Of a stretch of DNA of 64,000 nt, positions 36,885-45,032 are shown piece by piece. Source of the stretch: Streptomyces sp. NBC_00414 (GTDB taxonomy: Bacteria > Actinomycetota > Actinomycetes > Streptomycetales > Streptomycetaceae); NCBI RefSeq assembly GCF_036038375.1, contig NZ_CP107935.1, positions 1,674,001 to 1,738,000 on the forward strand, read 5' to 3'. Within the stretch, counting starts at the first letter, position 1. Every line of letters begins with the position of its first letter. The translations under genes and the position numbers were made by a program. Under the pieces are notes generated by a model. The model saw only the letters and a program-made list of their open reading frames with translations, had not been told where the DNA came from and did not search any database.

Positions 36885-37615
36885 GACCCCGCTCCGTCCC
36901 GCTCGCGCTCGGACTCCCGCTCACGCTCGTACTCGTCGTACGACTGGTAGGAGACGCCCAGGCGTACGAGGGTCTCGCGCAGCCCGTACCGGTCGAGGCC
37001 CAGCTGGCCCTCCTGGAAGGCGGCGCGGGCACCGGCCTCCTTGGCCTCGCGGGCCTCGGAGGCCTCGGCCGTCCTGCGGGCCCGCTCGCGGGGCACGCAC
37101 ACCACTCCGTCGTCGTCGGCGACGATCACGTCGCCGGGCCGGATCACCTGGCCGCCGACGACCACCGGCACGTTGACGCTGCCGCCGGTCGCCTTGACCG
37201 TGCCCTGCGGGCTGACCGCGGCGGACCAGGCGGGGAAGCCCATCTCGCGCAGCTCGGCGGTGTCCCTGATACCGGCGTTGATGATGAGGCCGCGCACTCC
37301 GCGCCGGTGCAGCGCGGTGGCGAACAGTTCGCCGAACATGCCGTCGGTGGAGGGCGAGGTGGTCGTGACGACCAGGATGTCGCCCTGGCCGCACTGCTCG
37401 ACGGCCGCGTGGATCATGAGGTTGTCGCCGGGCCAGGAGAGCACGGTGACCGCGGTGCCCGCGACCCGGGTGTCCTGCTGGACGGGGCGCAGGTGCGTGC
37501 CGAGCAGGCCGGTGCGGCCCATCGCCTCGTGCACGGTGGCGACCCCGTAGGCGGCGAGCGCCTCGACGTCCTTCGCGTCCGCCTTGGGCGGGTCGGTGAC
37601 GATCACGCCGCTCAT
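36881..37615 (-). CDS. galC: 4-carboxy-4-hydroxy-2-oxoadipate (CHA) aldolase, RraA fold
   Basis: A 244-residue class II aldolase of the RraA/LigK type, splitting CHA to pyruvate and oxaloacetate. ALAAYGVATVHEAMGRTGLL, VLSWPGDNLMIHAAVEQC, GLIINAGIRDTAELREMGFP (with the metal/substrate Arg-Asp) and VIRPGDVIVADDDGVVCVPR follow LigK/GalC closely. The C-terminal tail (YERERESERERD) is a charged low-complexity extension. ATG 37613-37615 overlaps the hydratase stop (ATGA). The longer arginine-rich frame upstream is a shadow of the hydratase. It supplies the last step of the cluster. Confidence 0.9.
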   Translation of the reverse strand: MSGVIVTDPPKADAKDVEALAAYGVATVHEAMGRTGLLGTHLRPVQQDTRVAGTAVTVLSWPGDNLMIHAAVEQCGQGDILVVTTTSPSTDGMFGELFATALHRRGVRGLIINAGIRDTAELREMGFPAWSAAVSPQGTVKATGGSVNVPVVVGGQVIRPGDVIVADDDGVVCVPRERARRTAEASEAREAKEAGARAAFQEGQLGLDRYGLRETLVRLGVSYQSYDEYERERESERERDGAGS

Positions 37616-38379
37616 GCCAGCTCCCCTGTGACCTGCGGGTACGGCCGCATGTACGCCTCGGCCATGGTCTTGTGGGCCAGTCCCAGGTTGGGTCCGGCGT
37701 TGCGCTTGAGCTGGACACCGCGGCGGACGGCGAGGTCCGTGTAGTAGTCCCACAGGTGCTGCTGGGCGGCCAGGCACTCCATCGCCTTGCGCTTGGTCTC
37801 CCAGACCTCGGAGATGTCGAGGAGGACCTGCGGCTTGAAGCCGCACATCTCGGGCTGGTGGGGTTCGAAGAAGAACACGGGCGGGGCGCCGATGATCTCT
37901 CCCTCGGCGGGGTAGCCGATGGCCTGCGCGAGGACCCGGGCGTCCAGGGCCATCCGCGCGGCCGCCGGGTGGTCGCCGTTGTAGGGGTCGTCGAGCGGGT
38001 GGGTGAGCACGACGTCCGGCTGGGCCTCGCGGTAGACGCCCACCAGGCGGTCGGTCAGCTCCGGTGTGACGGTCAGGGGGTAGTCGCCCGCGTCGAAGAA
38101 GACGACCTCGGCGCCGAGCGCGGCGGCTGCCGCCTCGGCCTCGCCGCGGCGGATCCCCTTGATCTCCTCCAGGGACTTGCCCGCCCGCCAGGCCTTCGCG
38201 GACTCGCCGCGCTCGCCGTAGGTCAGGCACGCGATGGTGACCTTCTCGCCACGGGCGGCGGCGAGAGCGATGGCTCCCCCCGCCCGCCACACGAAGTCCC
38301 CGGCGTGGGCGGTGACGACGAGCGTCGACCGTGGGGTGCTGGGGGGAATGGGGGTGTTGGGCGCGTTGCCGTGGGTCAT
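37612..38379 (-). CDS. galB: 4-oxalomesaconate hydratase (GalB-type PIG-L protein)
   Basis: A 255-residue LmbE/PIG-L-fold zinc protein. Instead of the deacetylase motif AHPDDE it has AHAGDFVWRAGG (His25, Asp28), the GalB-type variant, and THPLDDPYNGDHPAA supplies the second metal site. GalB hydrates the enol of 4-oxalomesaconate to CHA, the substrate of the aldolase encoded next. This divergence from the deacetylase at 4861 is clear evidence for the hydratase subgroup. The ATG at 38377-38379 is preceded by AGGAGTTTGCAGGA. It is the first gene of the structural operon, 152 bp from the GntR gene, both on the minus strand. Confidence 0.9.
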   Translation of the reverse strand: MTHGNAPNTPIPPSTPRSTLVVTAHAGDFVWRAGGAIALAAARGEKVTIACLTYGERGESAKAWRAGKSLEEIKGIRRGEAEAAAAALGAEVVFFDAGDYPLTVTPELTDRLVGVYREAQPDVVLTHPLDDPYNGDHPAAARMALDARVLAQAIGYPAEGEIIGAPPVFFFEPHQPEMCGFKPQVLLDISEVWETKRKAMECLAAQQHLWDYYTDLAVRRGVQLKRNAGPNLGLAHKTMAEAYMRPYPQVTGELA

Positions 38380-38531
38380 TCCTGCAAACTCCTTGCTGGA
38401 CAGGCCGGTTGGCCCACCCCGCGGCGTCATGCGCTCGACGTGTCATGCGCTCGACGCGTCGAGCACGCGGCGCGCACGCGCGGTGCTCCTTCGCTCAGCA
38501 CTCGTGCACGCGACGCTCGCCCACGCGACAC
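38380..38531. promoter_or_regulatory. palindrome-rich gap between the GntR gene and galB
   Basis: The gap includes the perfect 14-bp palindrome CTCGACGCGTCGAG (38450-38463), a near-repeat GCGCTCGACG (38431-38440 and 38448-38457), and CACGCGACGCTCG/CACGCGACACTCA repeats. It is the likely start region for the gal operon. The TTGTCAAC box found at the regulator and transporter promoters is not seen here, so galB may be read through from the regulator gene. Confidence 0.45.
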
Positions 38532-39182
38532 TCATTCACGCAGCGCGTCGATCACACCCGCGAGGTGGGAGCGGACGGCGTCCTCGGCCGCCCGCGGGTC
38601 CCGGGCCCTGATCGCGTCGATCATGGCCAGATGCTCACTCAGGGATTTCTGGGGCCGCCCCGGTCGCAGCGCGAGCTGGAAACGATGGCGCACCAGCTGC
38701 GCGTTGAGCCGCTCCAGCAGTCCCACGGCCACCTGCTGGCCGCTGAACTGCCGGATGTGGGCGTGCAGTTCGTGGTTGAGGTCGGAGTAGGTCACCGGCT
38801 CACCGTCGGCGACGGCCTTGGACATCGCCTCGCCCAGCGCGACCAGCTGGTCCAGCTGTTCGTCACTGGCCTCGACGGCCGCCTTGCCCGCGCACAGTCC
38901 TTCGAGGACCATGCGGCACTCGGTGATGGCGACCGCTTCCTCCACGGTCACCACCCGCACCCGCGATCCGCGGTTGAGGATCCGTTCGACCAGCCCTTCC
39001 GACTCCAGCTCGATCAGAGCCGCCCGGACACTGGCCCGCGTCACACCGAACTGCTCGGCGAGTTCGTTCTCCACCAGCCGCTGGGCCGGTGCCATCTCGC
39101 CACGCAGGATCGCCTGCCGCAGCTGCGCGAGCGCGTGCTGCCTGGCCTGCTCTCCGGTGCTCGGACGGGCTTCCTTCGGCAT
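38532..39182 (-). CDS. GntR-family transcriptional regulator (FCD subfamily)
   Basis: A 216-residue repressor/activator. The winged helix-turn-helix is at residues 14-75 (ARQHALAQLRQAILRGEMAP, LVENELAEQFGVTRASVRAAL, ERILNRGSRVRVV). The all-helical FCD ligand domain follows, with metal-binding residues in DLNHELHAHI and the C-terminal HLAMIDAIRARDPRAAEDAVRSHL (His ligands). It likely senses an aromatic acid or ring-cleavage product. Its own promoter has ATTGTCAACAAT over the -35 box, which predicts autorepression. The same core lies at the transporter promoter. ATG 39180-39182 has GGGAGGG six bases upstream. The open frame beyond it is non-coding. Confidence 0.92.
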   Translation of the reverse strand: MPKEARPSTGEQARQHALAQLRQAILRGEMAPAQRLVENELAEQFGVTRASVRAALIELESEGLVERILNRGSRVRVVTVEEAVAITECRMVLEGLCAGKAAVEASDEQLDQLVALGEAMSKAVADGEPVTYSDLNHELHAHIRQFSGQQVAVGLLERLNAQLVRHRFQLALRPGRPQKSLSEHLAMIDAIRARDPRAAEDAVRSHLAGVIDALRE

Positions 39183-39211
39183 GTGTGCCCTCCCTGAGTG
39201 AGTGCCTGTCG

Positions 39212-39245
39212 AACCTAAATCTAGTCCAACAAGATTGTCAACAAT
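39212..39245 (-). promoter_or_regulatory. GntR gene promoter with overlapping palindromic operator
   Basis: Minus strand -35 TTGACA (complement of 39236-39241), an 18-bp spacer, and -10 TAGGTT (complement of 39212-39217). The operator ATTGTCAACAAT (39234-39245) is a perfect 5+2+5 inverted repeat centred on the -35 box. A half-site TTGTTGGAC follows in the spacer. Confidence 0.75.
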
Positions 39246-39283
39246 TTTGTTCGACATGCAGTCACTCCCCAGCTGCCGCATAA

Positions 39284-39314
39284 GAAAGGGGCCCCGTCGT
39301 TCGGGGCCCCTTTC
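39284..39314. terminator. strong hairpin terminator
   Basis: GAAAGGGGCCCCG, loop TCGTT, CGGGGCCCCTTTC gives a perfect 13-bp stem. It lies between the end of the ApbE operon and the GntR gene, both read leftward. It would stop read-through from the flavin operon into the aromatic cluster. Confidence 0.8.
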
Positions 39315-39351
39315 ATGGTGTGGGTTGTTCGTCGTCCGCGGGCCGGTGGGG

Positions 39352-39439
39352 GCTGGTCGCGCAGTTCCCCGCGCCCCCAAAAAGACTGGCGGGGCCCGGC
39401 ACCGGCGCTTTTAGGGGCGCGGGGAACTGCGCGCCCAGC
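39352..39439. repeat. 31-bp-arm inverted repeat, Streptomyces GCGCAGTTCCCCGCGCCCC family
   Basis: Arms 39352-39382 and 39409-39439 are complementary apart from two or three bases and could form a large hairpin with a 26-base loop. The same core occurs in decayed form at 29172 and near 47920 (GTTCCCCGCGCC). Such palindromes are widespread in Streptomyces intergenic DNA. Confidence 0.85.
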
Positions 39440-39554
39440 CACGACGCACCCGCACATGCCCACGCACGGGCACCCGCACCGGCTCCCGCACGCGCAAGCG
39501 AACGCGCACGCGAACCCGTCACCGCCCTCGACGGCAGTCGCCAGTCGCCACTCT

Positions 39555-40379
39555 TCAGTCCGCGACGGGAAACCCCGGACTACGCAACACCCTCCGCTCC
39601 GCGTCCACGGCGAACACCTCGCAGCCCGCGCGGGAGGCGGCCCACTCGACGCCCTCCGCGCCCATCGCGAACGCCGCGGTGGCCACCGCGTCCGCCTCGG
39701 TCAGCGAGGGGGCCACGACGGTCAGGCTGAGCAGCCCGGTCGCCGGCAGACCCGTACGCCCGTCGAAGATGTGATCCCCCCGCTCGTACCGCCCGGAGGT
39801 GGCCACCGCCCCGTCGGCGACCTCCACGACCACGCAGACACGGTCGGCCCGCTCGGGATGCCGTACGCCCACCCGCCAGGGCCGGCCGGCCGTGACCACG
39901 TCACCGCCCGCGTTGAGGCAGAACGTCATCACGCCCGACGCCCGCAGCAGCTCCGCTCCGCGCTGAACGGCCCAGCCCTTGACCACGGCGCAGGGATCGA
40001 GGCCGCGGCCCGGTACTCGTACCTGGAACGCCCCGCCGCTCTCGACCCGGTACCGCTCGCACAGGTCGAGGACCTCGACCAGGTCGGGGCTCAGCTCGTC
40101 GGCCGCCGCCTCGCCCCGGCCGAGCCGGGACACCTCGCTGTCGGCCAGGAAGGGACTGAACCGGGCGTCGACCTCACGCAGCCACGCGAAGACCCGGTCC
40201 GCGGCCTCGGCGGCCTCCGGGCCGGGGCCCTCGCCCTCGATCCGCAGGGAGATCGGCAGCCCCATGATGTGCTCGACACGATGCAGCGCGTCGGTCGAGG
40301 CAGACGCGGTCGAGGCAGGCACGGTCGAGGCAGGCACGGTCGAGGCAGGCACGGTCAAAGCGGCTCCGGTCGCAGACAT
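39555..40379 (-). CDS. apbE: FAD:protein FMN transferase (ApbE family)
   Basis: A 274-residue flavin transferase that cleaves FAD and attaches FMN covalently to a Thr of a partner protein. HIMGLPISLRIEG begins the domain. RFSPFLADSEVSRLGRG, GGAFQVRVPGRGLDPCAVVKGWA, NAGGDVVTAGRPW, HIFDGRTGLPA and TEADAVATAAFAMG (Mg-binding Asp and Thr) are all present. The partner is encoded directly upstream (40385) and has two acceptor motifs. The N terminus (residues 7-29) is an extra VPAST repeat from a 15-bp tandem repeat. No clear signal peptide, so flavinylation may occur before or during export, or the start may be wrong. Third gene of the electron-transfer operon. Confidence 0.93.
   Translation of the reverse strand: MSATGAALTVPASTVPASTVPASTASASTDALHRVEHIMGLPISLRIEGEGPGPEAAEAADRVFAWLREVDARFSPFLADSEVSRLGRGEAAADELSPDLVEVLDLCERYRVESGGAFQVRVPGRGLDPCAVVKGWAVQRGAELLRASGVMTFCLNAGGDVVTAGRPWRVGVRHPERADRVCVVVEVADGAVATSGRYERGDHIFDGRTGLPATGLLSLTVVAPSLTEADAVATAAFAMGAEGVEWAASRAGCEVFAVDAERRVLRSPGFPVAD
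40293..40367. repeat. 15-bp tandem repeat in the apbE 5' coding region
   Basis: Five units of the type GGTCGAGGCAGGCAC encode the TVPAS repeat near the ApbE N terminus. Fifteen bases keep the frame. It resembles the in-frame repeat at the end of the dioxygenase gene (34677). Confidence 0.8.
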
Positions 40380-40384
40380 ACGTG

Positions 40385-41089
40385 TCAGCCCTTCGCGTCG
40401 ATTGCGGCCTGGAGGGACTCGACGTACCCCTCGCTCGTGATGGTGGCGCCGGACACCGCGTCGATGTCGGCGCTCTGCGCCTCAAGCGTCTCCGCGATGA
40501 GCTTGGGCACGGCGGCCTCGGTCTGCGGGTGGTTCGGCTGCTGGAGCATGCGTACCGAACCGATGGTGTCGCCCTCGAAGGTCACCTCGACCTGGACGGT
40601 CCCCTTCTCGGTGTTCACGGTGGAGCCCGCCACGACCTGGGAGGCGGCGGCCGACTCGGACGGCGAGGCGGAGGAGGCCGCGGAGGACTCGGCCTGCGCG
40701 TCGATGGCGGCCTGCAGCGACTCCCGGTAGCCGTCACTGGTGATGGTGGCGCCGGACACCGTGTCGACGTCGGCGCTCTGCGCCGTGAGCGTCTCCGCGA
40801 CGAGCTTCGGCACGGCCGCCTCGGTCTGCGGGTGGTTCGGCTGCTGGAGCAGCTTCACGGCGGTTATCTTGTCGCCGTCGAAGGTCACCTCCACCTGCAC
40901 GGGGCCCTTCTCGGTGTCCACGGTCGAGCCCTTGACCACCTGGGACGAGCCGCCCCCGGTGGACGCGGAGGGTGTCGAGGCGGGCGCCGCGGCCTCGGTG
41001 GTCGTCGTCGAGCCGTCCGAGGGCGCGTAACACCACACCGGGATCAGGCCCGCGACGCTCAGGACCAGGACAGGTATTACTCGCTTCAC
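40385..41089 (-). CDS. exported protein with two FMN-binding domains
   Basis: A 234-residue protein with a signal sequence (VIPVLVLSVAGLIPVWCY; Cys20 may serve as a lipidation site, though the lipobox is imperfect). Two near-identical FMN-binding modules follow (residues 52-130 and 153-232), with flavinylation motifs SGATIT at 112-117 and 213-218. By analogy with NqrC, Thr117 and Thr218 should carry FMN by phosphoester bonds placed by ApbE. The two halves are internally duplicated, sharing LQQPNHPQTEAAVPKL. It would shuttle electrons outside the membrane, taking them from the ferric-reductase-like gene product upstream. The acceptor is not known. Confidence 0.92.
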   Translation of the reverse strand: MKRVIPVLVLSVAGLIPVWCYAPSDGSTTTTEAAAPASTPSASTGGGSSQVVKGSTVDTEKGPVQVEVTFDGDKITAVKLLQQPNHPQTEAAVPKLVAETLTAQSADVDTVSGATITSDGYRESLQAAIDAQAESSAASSASPSESAAASQVVAGSTVNTEKGTVQVEVTFEGDTIGSVRMLQQPNHPQTEAAVPKLIAETLEAQSADIDAVSGATITSEGYVESLQAAIDAKG

Positions 41090-41126
41090 GATGTCTCTCT
41101 CACCCTCGTCCCGCTCATGACGTCTC

Positions 41127-42467
41127 TCAACCCGCCAGGCTGAAGCGCTCGAAATGGATCTGCGGCTTGGGTACGCCCAGCTCGCGCAGGCTGCCCAGTA
41201 CCGCGTTCATCATCGGCGGGGGCCCGCACAGGAAGACGTCCCGGTCGTCGATGTCCGGCACGAGCCGCGCGAGCTCGCCCGGCGCCAGCTTGTCGGGGCT
41301 GACCGGCCCGGACACCAGGTGCAGCTCGGCGCCCTTGGCGTGGGCGAGTTCCCGCAGCTCCTCGTAGAGGACCGCGTCCCGCTCCGAGCCCACCCGGTAG
41401 ATGACCACGGCGTGCCCGTGCAGTTCCTCCAGCAGGGCGCGGATCGGGGTGACTCCGACGCCGCCGGCGATGAGTACGGCCTCGGGGCGGGTGCGGTGCA
41501 TCGCGGTGAAGGCGCCGTAGGGGCCCTCGGCGAAGACCCGGGTGCCCACCTTGAGGTGCCGCAGGGCGGCGGTGCCGTCGCCGGCCGTCTTGGCGGTGAG
41601 CCGCAGCGTCCGGCCGTCCGGGGCCGCCGACAGGGAGAACGGGTTCGCCTGCCACCACCGGTCCTTGGTGAGGAACCGCCACAGGAAGAACTGGCCCGCG
41701 CGGGCCGGCAACCGGTCCAGGTCGCGTCCCGTGATGTAGACGGAGACGACGTTGTCGGACTCGGGCACCACGGCGGAGACCCGCAGCTGGTGGCGCAGGT
41801 TCCGCCACAGCGGGAGCACCAGCCGGCCCAGGAGCACCGCGCCGAGCGCCACGCCCCACAGCACGTACCAGTACGTCGTGGCGGCGGACGACGACGTGAA
41901 CGTCGTACCCGCCGCGACCTGGTGCGTGAACGCCAGCACCACCGCGACGTACGTGTACAGGTGGATGAAGTGCCAGGTCTCGTACGCGAGTCGGCGGCGG
42001 GCGAAGCGGGCCGAGACTCCGCCGATCACGAGGATCAGGCCCAGGGCGACGATCGCGCGGAACACGCCCTCGACGGTCTGGCCGAGGTCCACCAGTTGGT
42101 TCACCGGGTCCATCGAGGACGACTGGGCGTAGCCGAAGGTGATGAACACGGCGTGGCCGAGCAGGGTGAAGAGCAGGCCGAAGCCGACCCAGCGGTGCCA
42201 GGAGGTCAGCCGGTCCATGCCGATGCGGCGGTCGAACCACGGCAGTCTGGCGACCAGCAGCAGCTGGAAGGCCATCAGGAGCGCGCCGTACAGTCCGGCG
42301 AGTCTGCCCAGCACGATGAGGGCGTTCGAGGCGAACCCGGCCTGGATGAAGAACACGGTCACCACGACCACGTTCAGGGCCAGCACGCCGTACAGGCCGG
42401 TGCGGGCCACCACCTTGGGACGCACCGCCGCGGTCGGCGGCGGAACGGTCGTCTGGACAGTCGTCAC
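41127..42467 (-). CDS. ferric-reductase-like transmembrane flavoprotein with FAD/NAD(P) domain
   Basis: A 446-residue protein with six helices containing candidate haem or electron-relay His residues (SWHRWVGFGLLFTLLGHAVF, TWHFIHLYTYVAVVLAFTHQ) and a ferredoxin-reductase unit. The FAD motif is QFFLWRFL...NPFSLSAAP and the NAD(P) motif LIAGGVGVTPIRALLEE, with LCGPPPMMNAVLGSL near the C terminus. It moves electrons from cytoplasmic NAD(P)H through the membrane, here presumably to the FMN-binding protein 37 bp downstream. GTG 42465-42467 was chosen for the AAGGAG nine bases upstream. The longer frame runs into the promoter of the divergent response regulator. Confidence 0.93.
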   Translation of the reverse strand: MTTVQTTVPPPTAAVRPKVVARTGLYGVLALNVVVVTVFFIQAGFASNALIVLGRLAGLYGALLMAFQLLLVARLPWFDRRIGMDRLTSWHRWVGFGLLFTLLGHAVFITFGYAQSSSMDPVNQLVDLGQTVEGVFRAIVALGLILVIGGVSARFARRRLAYETWHFIHLYTYVAVVLAFTHQVAAGTTFTSSSAATTYWYVLWGVALGAVLLGRLVLPLWRNLRHQLRVSAVVPESDNVVSVYITGRDLDRLPARAGQFFLWRFLTKDRWWQANPFSLSAAPDGRTLRLTAKTAGDGTAALRHLKVGTRVFAEGPYGAFTAMHRTRPEAVLIAGGVGVTPIRALLEELHGHAVVIYRVGSERDAVLYEELRELAHAKGAELHLVSGPVSPDKLAPGELARLVPDIDDRDVFLCGPPPMMNAVLGSLRELGVPKPQIHFERFSLAG

Positions 42468-42560
42468 GGACGGCAACTCCTTGATCGGGTCCTCGGACCC
42501 TCGGTGCGGGCCCTCGGATCCCTGATTCGGGTCCTGGGACTCCGAGCCTGCCTCGCCAAC

Positions 42561-42578
42561 CCTGTCGTTTTCCTGTCG
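42561..42578. promoter_or_regulatory. OmpR-type direct repeat in the divergent regulator/reductase promoter
   Basis: CCTGTCG occurs at 42561-42567 and 42572-42578, an 11-bp period typical for tandem OmpR/PhoB-family binding. The same pair with the same period is kept at 46114-46120 and 46125-46131 in the duplicated copy, although flanking bases have diverged. It sits between the reductase operon and the response regulator. Confidence 0.65.
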
Positions 42579-42642
42579 ATGAACTTTCAAGTGTTTATCG
42601 ATCTGGGCTCGACAGGTCCTCACCCATGACGTAATCAGCCAC

Positions 42643-43377
42643 GTGAAGCACTATGGGCACGTGGAAAAAGTACGACTTCTCGTCGTGGACGACGACCCGC
42701 CCATCGCCGACCTGGTCGCGACGGTCGCCCGCTACGAGGGCTGGGAGGCGGTCACCGCGAACTCCGGCGAGGAGGCGCTGCAGCGCGCGGCCGAGTTCCA
42801 CCCGGACATCGTGGTGCTCGACCTCATGCTGCCGGGGCTCGACGGTTTCGCCGTGCTCGACCGGCTGCGGCTGTCCGGGACGATGGTGCCGGTGGTGTTC
42901 CTGACCGCGCGGGACGGGGTGGCGGACCGGGTCGCGGGTCTCACCAGGGGCGGTGACGACTACCTCGTCAAACCGTTCGCGGTGGAGGAACTCATGGCCC
43001 GGCTGCGGACCGTTCTGCGCCGCAGCGCGGGACCCGCCTTCCAGCGGTCCGTCCTCACGGTCGCGGACCTGACCATGGACGAGGACACCCGCGAGGTCCG
43101 CCGCGGCGAGCGACTGCTGACGCTCACCCCGACCGAGTACGAGGTGCTCCGCTACCTGATGCGCAAGTCGCCCACGGTGCTCACCAAGGCCCAGATCCTC
43201 GACCACGTCTGGGAGTACGGCTTCGGCGGCCGCTCGAACGTGGTGGAACTGGTCATCAGCCGCCTGCGCCGCAAGCTCGACGGCGACACGGACACGGCGG
43301 GTGACGACAAGGAAGGGCCACAGCTGATCCACACCGTGCGAGGTGTCGGGTACGTGGTCCGCCAGGTGACCGCATGA
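42643..43377 (+). CDS. OmpR/PhoB-family response regulator
   Basis: A 244-residue DNA-binding response regulator. The receiver domain has the acidic pocket DDD (residues 16-18), phospho-acceptor Asp60 in VVLDLML, switch Thr88 and Lys110 (DDYLVKPF). The winged-helix domain has LTPTEYEVLRYLMRKSPTVL, SNVVELVISRLRRKLD and HTVRGVGYVVRQ. It is divergent from the flavin electron-transfer operon, so control of that operon is likely. No kinase follows directly. The kinase with the matching upstream sequence is at 46408. GTG 42643 gives this length. GTG 42661 (VEKVRLLVVDDD) is an alternative with no clearly better ribosome site. Confidence 0.93.
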   Translation: MKHYGHVEKVRLLVVDDDPPIADLVATVARYEGWEAVTANSGEEALQRAAEFHPDIVVLDLMLPGLDGFAVLDRLRLSGTMVPVVFLTARDGVADRVAGLTRGGDDYLVKPFAVEELMARLRTVLRRSAGPAFQRSVLTVADLTMDEDTREVRRGERLLTLTPTEYEVLRYLMRKSPTVLTKAQILDHVWEYGFGGRSNVVELVISRLRRKLDGDTDTAGDDKEGPQLIHTVRGVGYVVRQVTA

Positions 43378-43608
43378 CGACCGCATGACCTGAGGGTCTG
43401 CCGTCACCCTCCGGAGAAAAAAGCCGAAGCAGCACCTGTCCGCTACGCGGCGACGCAGGTAACGTGCCCGCGGTGCTCACCTCTGTCCTGTTCACGACAC
43501 CACGCATCTGATCCTCCATGCGATGGGCCGCCGTCAACACGGCTGCCCCACCGCCGAGTTCGGCACGCAGCCCGCGATGAAGCCTCCTCACCCCCATAAG
43601 GAGCCCGC

Positions 43609-44910
43609 ATGGCAACACCGATCAGCCGTCGCACCGTTCTGGCCGCCGGTACGGGCGCCGCCGCCGGCCTGTCCCTGCCGGGCGTCGCCGCGCATGCCGA
43701 CGACCGGGCGACCACCGGTGCCGGCGCCAGTCCCGGTGTCGACGTGAGATTCACCCTGAACGCCCAAGTGCTCGACGGTGGCGAACAGGTCACCTCGATC
43801 ACCCTCAGGACCGCCCGGCTCGGCCCGATCGACCCGGCGAGCCTGACGCCGGGCAAATTTGGCGTGCACGCGAAAGCCACCAGCCCGATCCCCATCGGCG
43901 CGGGAGACGTCATCTTCGGCGAGTACGACCTCGACCGCACAGTGACCGCCGTCCGGCTCGACCGTCACGGCGACATCGTCCTCGACCTGAGCCACGCCGA
44001 GGGCGTGACCGGCGGCGGCACCCTCGGCTACATCGCGGGCAGGGGCCGTAACGTCGTGCTCGACCTCACCTACACCCTCACTCAGCAGAGCCCGATCACC
44101 TCACGCGATCACCGCCCGATCATCATCAAGAACTTCGTGCAGGGCCGCGGAGTGTCGGACCCCGAGGTCGACGCGTTCAGCCACCACGTCTCCGGCTCGG
44201 GAATGAAGTACCGGCTGTACTCCCCCACCGGCTCGCACGCCTCCCGCCGGGGCAAGCGGCCGCTGATCGTCTGGCTGCACGGCGGGGGTGAGGGCGCCTC
44301 GCTGCCCGACGACTACTACGACAACGAGACCACGCTGCGAGCCAACCGCGGCGCGCTGGGCTTCGCCACTCCCCAGGCGCAGCGCATCTTCGACGGTGCC
44401 TACGTGCTCGCCCCGCAGAGCACCTCCGCCTGGATGCAGGACGGCCCCCGCTTCGCCCCGCTCATCCGCGAGATCATCGGCGACGTCGTGCGCGGGAACC
44501 GCATAGACCACGACCGGATCTACGTCGTCGGGTGCAGCAACGGCGGCTACATGAGCATGAAGATGACCACCGTCTACCCCACGCTGTTCGCCGCCTCCGT
44601 GCCGATCTGCGGCGTGGTCACGTCCCTCCAGCCCGGCGGCGCACCACTGATCCCGGACAGCGAACTGGCACGGATCAGCACCCCCAGCTGGCTCGTCACC
44701 TCCCGCGACGACACCACCGTGGACCCGCAGGCCAACACCGTCCACGCGCACGGCCTCATCCCCGACTCGCTGATGACGCTCTACGACGACGTCACCTGGA
44801 ACGGCCACCGGTTCGCCGGCCACTGGTCGTGGATCTACGTCGCCCGCAACGACCCCAGCATCGACGGAACCCACATCTGGCAGTGGATGGCCGCCCGGCA
44901 CCGGCACTGA
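43609..44910 (+). CDS. secreted alpha/beta-hydrolase (esterase/peptidase-like)
   Basis: A 433-residue exported hydrolase. The N terminus SRRTVLAAGTGAAAGLSLPG, ending AHA, is a twin-arginine-type signal (RR at 6-7). An N-terminal beta domain (residues 45-170) is followed by the hydrolase fold: oxyanion HGGGEG (about 224-229), nucleophile elbow GCSNGGY (Ser at about 308), Asp in TSRDDTTVDP and a C-terminal His in GTHIWQWM or NGHRF. This layout matches feruloyl-esterase/PHB-depolymerase-like secreted hydrolases. AAGGAG lies eight bases before the ATG. It sits between the separated halves of a two-component system, possibly carried in with the rearrangement. Confidence 0.88.
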   Translation: MATPISRRTVLAAGTGAAAGLSLPGVAAHADDRATTGAGASPGVDVRFTLNAQVLDGGEQVTSITLRTARLGPIDPASLTPGKFGVHAKATSPIPIGAGDVIFGEYDLDRTVTAVRLDRHGDIVLDLSHAEGVTGGGTLGYIAGRGRNVVLDLTYTLTQQSPITSRDHRPIIIKNFVQGRGVSDPEVDAFSHHVSGSGMKYRLYSPTGSHASRRGKRPLIVWLHGGGEGASLPDDYYDNETTLRANRGALGFATPQAQRIFDGAYVLAPQSTSAWMQDGPRFAPLIREIIGDVVRGNRIDHDRIYVVGCSNGGYMSMKMTTVYPTLFAASVPICGVVTSLQPGGAPLIPDSELARISTPSWLVTSRDDTTVDPQANTVHAHGLIPDSLMTLYDDVTWNGHRFAGHWSWIYVARNDPSIDGTHIWQWMAARHRH

Positions 44911-45032
44911 CAGAGACCCCGCGTCACCGGATCGGCCTCGCCGCCGCGAGCAGGTCGGTCCCCTCCGGCAAGCCGCTGCAGCGGTCCGCGCGCTGCCGCA
45001 AGTGTCACCAGGGATGAACCGCGGCCGTCACA

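Noticed and set aside
43378..43608. A possible missing kinase fragment right after the intact response regulator
   Set aside because: The 230-bp gap has no kinase-like text in any frame, so the loss of the first kinase, if it happened, left no visible trace.
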